From NCBI GenBank assembly GCA_963575745.1, contig CAUYUJ010018493.1:673561-709560 (forward strand): a DNA stretch of 36,000 nt, written 5' to 3'. The notes beneath the pieces are model-generated. The model was not told the DNA's origin, ran no database searches, and worked only from the letters and a program-made list of their open reading frames with translations. The translations under genes were made by a program, and so were the position numbers. Position 1 is the first letter of the stretch; each line of letters begins with the position of its first letter. Origin of the DNA: Prorocentrum cordatum. Taxonomy: Eukaryota > Sar > Dinophyceae > Prorocentrales > Prorocentraceae. Positions 29,441 through 36,000 of this stretch are shown piece after piece.

Positions 29441-30723
29441 TTACTTGGGCTCCGCAAGCCCTCGAACACAAATCGGCGTTCTATTTTTCTGTGGAACTCT
29501 CCCAGAATCTCTGGTTCCGATTTGTCCCGGTCTTCCGCTCAACTGAGGCCGACCTGGCCCAGCAGCCCCGGCGCCACCAAAGTCGATGGAGAAATGGAGC
29601 CCCGAGGAAGCAGCCGACCGGCCACCGACTTCCCCTGGAGCCTCGGGCCCGTGACCGGCCCGCCGTCTCACTGCCGCCAGCTTATCCCTGAGCTCAACCA
29701 CGCGTGCCATCGCCGGATCCTGGGTGGAAGGGCCGTGGCAGGATGACCCGTGGCCAAGGCCTCCCCGACGCGATGCCCCCCTGCATGGTCTGGGGCTGGC
29801 GGCTGCTTTAACCGCGCGTCCACGGCCTTCGGCTTCGTCGAAGGCGGAGCGTCCCGAGGATGGTCGGCGCTCCCGCCGTCGGCAGGCCAAAGCCGGAACT
29901 CGCCGCAATGGAGCGTGGCCGCACCAGCCCGGCCCAGCACCTTGCACTCGGAGGTGGCGCTGCGGCAACAATGCACGTACAGGGCGCCCTTCTTGACCAG
30001 CTTCCCCATCTCCTCCGTGAGAGTGGGGGAGCTGGCCTCCATGAAATCGACCTTGTCAATAAGGCTCTCGGGACTGGGCGGTGCGCACCCACTCCGGCCA
30101 ACGGCGCCTGCCATTGGCGCTGAGTTCCACAGTGACGCTCCCAGCCGGGACCAACAGCTCGAGCCGAGCGGTCCTGCCCACTGCATCGATCAGCTCATCG
30201 TACTCGGCCGAATCGACCTCCATGCCGACACCTGACTGTTTCGGGCTCGGGAGCCCGGCGCCCAGCGCCAAGCGCAGCGGCGGGCCTACTCCGCGGGGCC
30301 GAACCCGCGCGGTGCGCGCGAGGAGCAAGGGCTGCGGCCGGCTGGGCGCCGCCACGGGGTGCGCCGGGGCGCGCAACCGCGGCTGCCTTCGTCCTAACAA
30401 CCAGCCGTGGGGCCCCCGCGGCGGCCGGCCTCCGCTTGGGCGCCATCGGGAGGGTCCGCGAGCCTCTCGGCCAGCACGCACTCGAGCAGATGAGCCGACC
30501 CGCGCAGCGCCTCTATGGTGAGGCGGAGGTCGGCCGCTGACTGCGACCGGAATTGCCGCCAGAGCTCCCGCGCCCAGGCGGGTAGGCGGGAGATGACCGC
30601 CAGCTGGCCGCGGCGCTGCTCCCTGGGACGCTTACGCTCCATGGGCATGCGCGGCCCCGGCGGCCGCTGGGGGTCGCTGAGCTGGGGAGGCGATGCCGCG
30701 CTCACCCAGCCCAACAAGTACAC
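29441..30723 (-). pseudogene. Probable N-terminal part of a YR retroelement polyprotein, frameshifted
   Basis: Four overlapping minus-strand frames give a coherent series. First, a basic helix (MERKRPREQ ... LPAWARELWRQFRSQSAADL, about 30650-30520). Second, MEVDSAEYDELIDAVGRTAR, LELLVPAGSVTVEL and RRRWPEWVRTAQ (30223-30075). Third, after a frameshift, DKVDFMEASSPTLTEEMGKL, VKKGALYVHC, CGEFRLWPADGGSADHPRD and STKPKAVDARLKQPP (about 30070-29815). Fourth, after another shift, MARVVELRDKLAAVRRR (about 29720). Arrangement and direction fit the segment before the gag-like domain in dinoflagellate YR elements. It may belong to the 24.0-27.9 kb copy, split by later insertions, or to a separate fragment. 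Function is unknown. Confidence 0.4.
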
Positions 30724-31282
30724 CGAGAAGGCGGCACCGCACTTCCCGGAAGCACTGGGCCATCAAAACTACGGAAGCTGACGAAGCAGGGGAGGGTTCG
30801 CACAATAATTTGGGGGCGATGTCATATGGGCTCTTGCACCTCGAAAATCGATCCGTCTTGTGATTCACCTTCTGCAGATTTAAGCCTCGAGAATCCACCA
30901 AAACGGCACTTCAGATTTCAACCTCTGCCCTCCACCAAAGAACATGCTCGGCTGGTGGAGGAGCACGGATCCGAAAGCGGTGTGGGGAGGGAGGCCCAGC
31001 GCCGACCAAAGAGATCCGCGCAGACCCTGTACAGCTGCAGGAAGAAACAACTTCATGACAACAAACTTTCGGAGCTCCAGGCCTCTAGGGTTTTGCCGTT
31101 TTTTTTGTCAACTGCAATCCAAAACCACAGTAAGGATGCACGACCCTTGGCGAGCTCCTTGGATGTCAACATTGGCTCAGGATGGGCAGAAGAAGCAGGG
31201 ACGCAAGAGTAGCACTGATGAAGCAGCGCATCCTTACTATGGTGTTTGGCGGCGCGCACAGGGGGGTAGGGGGAGGGGGGGA
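30724..31282. other. No gene; GAAGTCCGCGCGG family copy 4 at 30981-31035
   Basis: GTGGGGAGGGAGGCCCAGCG, then CCAAAGAGATCCGCGCAGACC, match the dispersed family at 2879, 7803 and 8672 with a degraded palindrome. Other frames here are short and lack domains. Confidence 0.5.
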
Positions 31283-31385
31283 GGTTTCTTAGAAAGAGGC
31301 TGCTACTTAGAAGGCGCCAGGCCTACATCTGTAGACGAGGCCCGCGCCTTCCATACAAGAAGCATGGGTGCTTCTAGGAAACCTT
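31283..31385. repeat. Palindrome cluster E
   Basis: GGTTTCTTAGAAAGAGGC, GCTACTTAGAAGGCGCC, CATCTGTAGACGAGG, GCCTTCCATACAAGAAGC and GGGTGCTTCTAGGAAACC. The outermost pair (GGTTTCTTAGAAA... and ...TTCTAGGAAACC) also give the cluster inverted ends. Confidence 0.55.
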
Positions 31386-31435
31386 CACCCCCCATACCTC
31401 CATCTGCGCGTGGCCGAAGATTCTGACTGTAGCAT

Positions 31436-31740
31436 ACCCGTCGGTCGGAAGAAGTAAGTAAACACATGAAGCAGGAAGGCAGAAAACGTATATTGGGCTC
31501 AGGCCCCCCCAGAGATCAGCAGAACACAGCAAAACCATTTCGACCCTTGAAATAAGAAGACGCTTGGCGCAGATTGGGACCTGGGAGTCGGAAACCCCGA
31601 CTCTCAACGACTGGCGTGTACAGTCGGGGCTGATTGGAGAGGACACGCGAGAGGGCACAAGACCCTTCTGAGGGCCACATTGCCACAGGAATGTAGAAGG
31701 CATGGATCGCGAAGCACAGGACACACTAGGCCACCCATGA
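31436..31740. repeat. Composite dispersed repeat (matches 11172-11350 and 1296-1402)
   Basis: 31436-31615 matches 11172-11350 and 31621-31730 matches 1296-1402, both in the same orientation. The two segments adjoin here but are separate elsewhere, so this copy is the best candidate for the longer parent element. No coding frame was recognised. Confidence 0.6.
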
Positions 31741-32160
31741 TTTGGCAAGATCGACCTCCCAATCGGCCCCGTCTGTATATCTGTGCCGTCTTTGTTCGTC
31801 GACCCCTGCACAGGTCGGAGGCCCTTCGCAGGAAGGGGGTGCCGCCACGTCCCGAGCCTCCGAGCCCCGCCTCCGGCCCCCTATCGCGCCGACGCGGGGG
31901 CTGTTCTCTCCCGCGCCGCGCGGACCGCGCAACCCTCCGCGAACTCCGCGACCCTGATGGGCCCAATCTCCACCACTGCCACCATAGGAAGGACGGGGGG
32001 CAAGGGAGGATGGGGAGGTCCTCCGCCTCCTCTTCCGCTTCCTCCTCTTCCTCCTCCTCTCTCCCTCCCTCTCCTGCATGTGGTAGAGGTGTGAAATCGG
32101 CCCATCAGATCCAACAGCGGAGGTTCGGCTGCGATCACGAGGGGAAGCGAGAGGGGGCAG
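31741..32160. other. No gene recognised
   Basis: GC-rich frames only. 32020-32075 is CTC/TTCCTC-rich. Confidence 0.4.
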
Positions 32161-32285
32161 GCATTCTCAGAAGGCGATGGGGCTTCTCAGAAGCAACCGC
32201 GCCTTCTATGAGGGATATCATGAGCCTTCTCCGAAAGCAGAGACGGCTTCTGAGAGGGCCCGCGGCCTTCTGAGAAGGCCTGCCC
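32161..32285. repeat. Palindrome cluster F
   Basis: CATTCTCAGAAGGC, GGGGCTTCTCAGAAGC, GCCTTCTATGAGGG, GCCTTCTCCGAAAGC, GGCTTCTGAGAGGG and GGCCTTCTGAGAAGGCC. The last is a perfect 17-bp odd palindrome (about 32264-32280). Six units lie within 125 bp. Confidence 0.7.
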
Positions 32286-33585
32286 CCTCGAACTTAGTCC
32301 CCCCTTGCGCGCCACGAAGAGATTAGTCACGAACGGCGGACGTATCCATATCCGCGCCATCGCGGTCTGGCTTCCATGCCGCGATCCTGTGGATACGCGG
32401 TAGCGTGGATACTTTGCGCAAGGTTCTCGGCCCACGGGCACGGCCCACGGGCCTGGCCCACAAGCCTGCCCCGCGAGGCCATATATACGGATACGCTTCC
32501 CTCCCGTGAGGTTATTCGAGGCTGACCTGGTTCAGTCCGCTGGTGGGCTTCGTCCTGGAGCGCGGAGGCGTCGCCGCCACATCGGCGTGGTGCCAGCCTG
32601 CCGTAAGCTATGGAAGCGTCGTGCACTTCGGGTCAAAGCGTTCGCGACAGCGACAAGTCTCAACAAACCTACTGCCCTATAATGCAAACAACCCTGCACA
32701 GACTTTGTGATCCATCGCGTTGTGCCTTGACACGGGACAAGGCTGGGACTTATCCCTCGACCAGGCGCCCAAAACAATCGACACCGCAAACGGCGTGCCA
32801 ATCAAACACATCACAGAAAGAACCACATAACAACCACATTCACCGCTATCCAACACCACATCCAAACATTCGCATCCGTTATATCCCTCTTCCTGCCCTC
32901 CCGAACGGCGGTGAAACGCAGGAACAAAAAACAGCCGCTGGCCCACTTCGCCAAAACTGCTGCATCTCGGCATATGCATACGCCCCACTGGATCTACGCG
33001 CGTCTCCGTGCGTCATTGAAACTATTCACGAGTCTCGGCGGTTCAAAATAGCCGCCCCGCTGCGCAAGCGAGATCCCACGCGTGCCCGGGAGCTCGCGGC
33101 AACAGTGCCATCGAGCTCGATACGAGAGCGTGGTCAACCCATGAACAGGACAGGCAAGAACAAGTGCAAACACAAAGGGAAGATGATTATGATGCTCATG
33201 TGGACGTTGATGACAATGGAAAGCGGGAGGGACCCGGAACACGATAGGAACAGGGAATCGAAAAAAACGCCTCGACGGCCGAGACGGCCGCTCCGGCCGC
33301 TGACTATCACATGGACCCTAGGCCTCGTCGAATCGATCCTGCGGTACCATGCCGCATCTCGCCGGAGCGGCACTTCGGCACCATGGATGCCCAAAGCCAG
33401 CTGAGCCTGCAATTCGGCCCTGTCAGGCCTTGCCATGATGAAAGGAAAAAGCGCGATTTGCCACATGGATACTACAGGAACACTGGTCCAACCCATGGCT
33501 GATTCTGGTGGTGGTGGCACCCACACGATCGTAACCTGCTGTAGCGGCTGCCGTGCCGCCGAAGTAGAAACTACTACAAGCGATG
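32286..33585. other. No gene recognised
   Basis: A 264-codon plus-strand frame (32610-33404) has unbiased-looking composition but no domain. Its first half lies in AT-richer sequence (about 32640-32900) with CACAACC-type short repeats. GTATCCATATCC and GTGGATAC at 32342-32411 are weakly inverted. Confidence 0.35.
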
Positions 33586-33983
33586 TCATGGCAGCGACGA
33601 GGGGCACTCCGCCTCGACGGCCATGACGCCCTCCTGGGTGTTGACCATCTGACGGCAGCAGAGAGGGCAGCTGTGCTTCCTCGATGCGCACTGCGTAGAG
33701 CACTGTGAGAGCCAGCGTGCGGCACACAGTGGGTGAAATGCATGATGGCAGGGCAACTGCGTGAGCACCTCCTCGGAGCTGACGTCCTTGATGGGGGAGG
33801 GGCGAGTGGAAGAAGAGCAGGAGTGGGGAGGGACGGATTAGTATGGAAAAAGGGCAACTTCCCGACCAGTTATTCCGCATGGGCGTCCTCGAGGCAGATT
33901 GCGCACTGGTCGACGCCGGCCATGCTGGCCACAACGCTGGGCAAACCAGCGAACGTTTTCTCGTCCGTGGAGTTCGTCGGATC
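33586..33983 (-). CDS. RING-H2 finger protein, two exons (33983-33888 and 33786-33586)
   Basis: Joining two minus-strand exons gives a complete C3H2C3 RING. CAIC (33905-33894) is followed by LE at the end of exon 1. Exon 2 then gives DVSSEEVLTQLPCHHAFHPL, C, a longer-than-usual 18-residue loop with a conserved Trp (AARWLSQ), and CPLC, then 21 residues and a TGA at 33586-33588. The spacing is C-x2-C-x14-C-x-H-x2-H-x2-C-x18-C-x2-C. RING-H2 domains bind two zinc ions and recruit E2 enzymes for ubiquitin transfer; substrate unknown. An in-frame ATG at 33923 in good context (AGCATGGCC) would give a 78-residue protein. The frame is also open upstream to an acceptor-like CTTTCAG/GATC at 33984, so further upstream exons are possible. 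All eight ligands are intact. Confidence 0.75.
33787..33887 (-). other. Intron of the RING gene, probable GA-AG type, 101 nt
   Basis: Removing 33887-33787 joins the two RING halves in phase 0 with canonical zinc-ligand spacing. Retained, it would introduce a stop (GCGGAATAA). Its minus-strand 5' end reads GACGCC after CTCGAG, and its 3' end reads CATCAAG before GACGTC. AGGACG therefore occurs at both junctions, and the only junction ending in AG gives a GA donor. Inside are an ACTAATCC branch-point-like site (about 33846-33839) and a strong pyrimidine tract. GA and GC donors and repeat-flanked introns are described in dinoflagellates. Confidence 0.65.
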
Positions 33984-34716
33984 CTGAAAGGGGCGTCTGC
34001 AACCGTCTTGGGAACCTGCTCGGCTGTCGTTGTGGTGGTGGGACGAAGGAGGGGGGGCAAGATAGGTGCGCCCGCGTAATGTATGACGTCCGACCCCTCC
34101 CTCCCATACCTAACCATGGCGTATATATCGTCTCTATTCGCACCATCGGATGTCGTAGCATGGTAGCATGGTGTGGAAAATTAACGCACGCATGGCGCGG
34201 CGACGCCCCGACATGGGGGACCTCCGCGGCCCCAGAAATCAACGAATCGACACCGGATGCGCAATCACTTCCGATGCTTTCTTCGGGAAAAAATCTTTCA
34301 GATTTTGAGCCGGGCCGTGGCTGGGATTCGAGTCCCAGCCCCGGCCCCGGCCCTGGCCGGCCCCGGCCCCTGCCCCGGCCGGCCCTGGCCCGGCCCCACT
34401 TAGAGGCTGGCGCTTCTTATGTTGGTTAAGCCTCGCAATAAATACCTCAAGTAACTTGGCCTACTTACCGTTGCGACTTAGCTGAACTTACTACGTTACT
34501 TGCTCAGTTACTTAGGGTGGCATGTGCAAGTTACACAGGGCACACTTATAACTCCTATCGGTGTATTCAGGGTGGGAAGGCGGGAAAAGAGGAGGCGCTG
34601 GCAGGCCGCGACCAGCTCACCTCTTCGCCTTGGTGCCGCGCGTCACCGACGGTTTCGCCCGCGCTTTGGCCTGCGCCTCCGCCTCATCCTTCGTCGTCCG
34701 CTCCTTCTTCTCCTTA
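33984..34716. other. No further exon assigned; GGCCCC simple repeat at 34318-34400
   Basis: Upstream of the RING gene, minus-strand 34080-33985 is pyrimidine-rich and could be another intron, but no donor gives a consistent phase. 34318-34400 is a GGCCCC/CCGGCC low-complexity tract. 34420-34520 has ACTTAC/CTTA-type short repeats. Confidence 0.45.
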
Positions 34717-34980
34717 TTATTCTCTCTGTTCTTCCTTCTCGCGGTCCTCCGCAGCCCTCTCTTGCAGAAGCGTTTTCTCCCGATGAAGCGCGTCGTCGCG
34801 CTCGCGGAGCGCGATGGCCAACCCCTGCTCGGCCTCGTTCGTCGCTGTCGTCCCCCGGTCTGCGTCGCCGTCGTCTTCCGCGTTGTCGCCGCGGCGATGA
34901 CGACGAATAGTCGTCATCGTCGCGCCCGCCTCGATAAGCCACTGATCGAGGTTTGACGCGAGCGCCGCCGTGCCGGGGTC
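34717..34980 (-). CDS. Possible C-terminal coiled-coil fragment
   Basis: An open minus-strand frame with non-repetitive composition: SNLDQWLIEAGATMTTIRRH, an acidic stretch (NAEDDGDADRG), then a helix rich in Glu, Arg and Leu (GLAIALRERDDALHREKTLL) ending in EKEEQRE and two consecutive stop codons. Upstream it dissolves into CTC/GGA-derived low complexity. No family was recognised. It could be the end of a coiled-coil protein, a repeat-element fragment, or chance. Only the loss of bias relative to its surroundings supports it. Confidence 0.2.
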   Translation of the reverse strand, partial: DPGTAALASNLDQWLIEAGATMTTIRRHRRGDNAEDDGDADRGTTATNEAEQGLAIALRERDDALHREKTLLQERAAEDREKEEQRE

Positions 34981-35049
34981 GATCCCCCGGGCGAAGTGAT
35001 GGCGATCGCTCGGGGGGCCGGGGAGTAGGAAGGCGGAGGGGCAAGGCGA

Positions 35050-35590
35050 CGCTGGGGGGGCGATAAGGGAGGGAACGTGGAGGAGGAGAAAGACAGACGA
35101 ACGCGAGGGAGAGGCGGAGGGAGAGGATAGGACGGACGAGGGGGAGGAGGAGGGCGACGGGGATGGGGGGTGGAGGAAGGGGAGGAGAAGAAGGAACAGG
35201 ACAGGGAGGATGATGAGGGGGGGAGGGGAAGGGGCAACATAAGCAGGAGGAGGGTTGGAAGAAATGGGAAGAAGAGGGGGGGAAGAAGGTGGAAGCGGAA
35301 AAAGGCGATCGCTATCGCTGGACTGGAGACGGGGGGGGTGCACGGTGCGGGGGCCCCATGCAAAGCCCGCCACAGCCGCAACGCGTGCTCCACATCGCGA
35401 GGGCCCGCGCGGTCCGCCGTTGCATCGAGGGGCACCGCAGCGGTGCTCGCTGCAAGCGGCTGCGCGGGGCGCCCAGCCCTGCCCCCTTTCCATCGCCTCC
35501 TGCCGCGATCGCCATCGCCCCCCTCCCACTCCATCTCCTCCTCCTCCTCCTCCTCCTCCTTCCCGCCCCTCCTCCTTGTCCTCCTCCTAC
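35050..35590. repeat. GGA/GAG-rich and CTC-rich low-complexity region
   Basis: 35050-35285 is GGA/GAGGG-rich and 35520-35580 is CTC-rich. Single GCGATCGC-TATCGC or GCGATCGCCATCGC hairpins at 35305-35318 and 35505-35518 are outliers of the array that follows. Confidence 0.8.
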
Positions 35591-36000
35591 AGCGATCGCC
35601 GCCGCTCCGCCGCAGCGATCCCCATCGCTCCTCAGCCCCCCCCCCCCCCTTCCGCATCCCCCTGCAACAGCGGGCGCCGCCGCTCCGCCCAAGCGATCGC
35701 CATCGCTCGCTCGTTCGCTCGCTCGCACGTCCTCTTTCTCCTCCTCCTTCCCCTTTTCCTGCTGCTGCTCCTCCTCCCCCCCCTTCCCCCCCTCCTCCTC
35801 CTCCCCCTGAAGCGGTCGCCACCGCTCCGCCCAAGCGACCCCCATCGCTCGCCCCCCCCCCTCCTCCTCCTCCTCCTCCTCCTCCTCCTGCCTTTCCTCC
35901 CCGTCATGCAGCGGTCGCAGCCGCTCCGCCCGAGCGATCGCCATCGCTCCTCCTCCCCCTCCTTTCCCTCCCAAGGCGGTCGCCACCGCTCCGCCCCAGC
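35591..36000. repeat. Double-hairpin repeat array, runs off the window
   Basis: Copies start at 35591, 35668, 35811, 35910 and 35975 (the last cut by the window end), separated by CTC/CCC-rich spacers of different lengths. The roughly 40-bp unit is AGCGGTCGCCACCGCT, CCGCCCA, then AGCGATCGCCATCGCT. Each half is a short hairpin with a CGCC loop. One strand of the array encodes a repeated AERWRPL/AMAIAWAER-like peptide in glutamate/glycine-rich frames, but open frames exist in all phases and I do not treat it as a gene. Confidence 0.75.

Noticed and set aside
32610-33404. 264-codon plus-strand frame with less biased composition
   Set aside because: No domain, no splice context and no second copy; its composition changes midway with the underlying base composition.
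34330-34360. GATTCGAGTCC resembling a Pol III B box or tRNA T arm
   Set aside because: No A box, D arm, anticodon arm or acceptor stem could be placed around it; it abuts GGCCCC low-complexity sequence.
35505-35518. GCGATCGC octamers suggesting a cyanobacterial HIP1 signal
   Set aside because: They occur only as part of the local hairpin units, not throughout the window; all coding evidence is eukaryotic.
35312-35986. Glu/Gly-rich frames with repeated AERWRPL peptide
   Set aside because: Open in several phases because of GGA repeats and the hairpin array; no independent sign of translation.
35591-36000. CRISPR-like appearance (repeats with variable spacers)
   Set aside because: The spacers are CTC/CCC low complexity of unequal length, repeats are not uniform, and the genome is eukaryotic with no cas genes.

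Overview
The window looks like nuclear DNA of a dinoflagellate. It is GC-rich and contains very little unique coding sequence. Two large degenerate retroelements have dinoflagellate-type domain content. One is a LINE with C2H2 fingers after the reverse transcriptase. The other is a tyrosine-recombinase (YR) retroelement carrying a cytosine-5 DNA methyltransferase. A small RING-finger gene has a probable GA-AG intron bounded by a short direct repeat, a trait reported for dinoflagellate introns. No bacterial-style operons, tRNA or rRNA genes were recognised. The species cannot be named from what is visible.

Layout. 1-14.4 kb holds no convincing gene. It is a mosaic of microsatellites (GAT at 2.0 kb, CTC/GAG at 4.3-4.7 kb, a 1.1-kb ATC satellite at 5.0-6.05 kb, CTC/GTC at 8.5 kb), minisatellites (2.3, 3.0, 6.1, 11.0 and 12.0 kb) and dispersed repeat families, several of which recur elsewhere in the window. 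14.4-20.1 kb is a LINE read on the minus strand: N-terminal domain, endonuclease, linker, reverse transcriptase, post-RT helices, zinc fingers and C-terminal domain, broken by frameshifts and by simple-sequence insertions. 20.1-24.0 kb is non-coding repeats.

24.0-27.9 kb, also minus strand, is the YR retroelement: gag-like region, remnant reverse transcriptase, RNase H, DNA methyltransferase and tyrosine recombinase. Its RT, methyltransferase and recombinase each carry a substitution at the residue expected to be catalytic, so this copy is very probably dead. A probable N-terminal part lies at 29.4-30.7 kb, separated by about 1.5 kb of other sequence that includes a foldback/MITE-like element. 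30.8-33.5 kb is repeats. A RING-H2 protein gene lies at 33.59-33.98 kb (minus strand). From 34.3 kb to the end the sequence is simple repeats plus a distinctive array of paired short hairpins that runs off the window.

The genes do not form a pathway. The window records retroelement insertion and decay, colonisation by several families of small palindromic or terminal-inverted-repeat elements, and microsatellite expansion. The points most worth following are the methyltransferase-bearing retroelement, the GA-AG intron, a pair of 141-bp terminal-inverted-repeat elements, the clustered TTCTnAGAA palindromes and the double-hairpin array. Family assignments rest on motif recognition by eye; no database search was possible.
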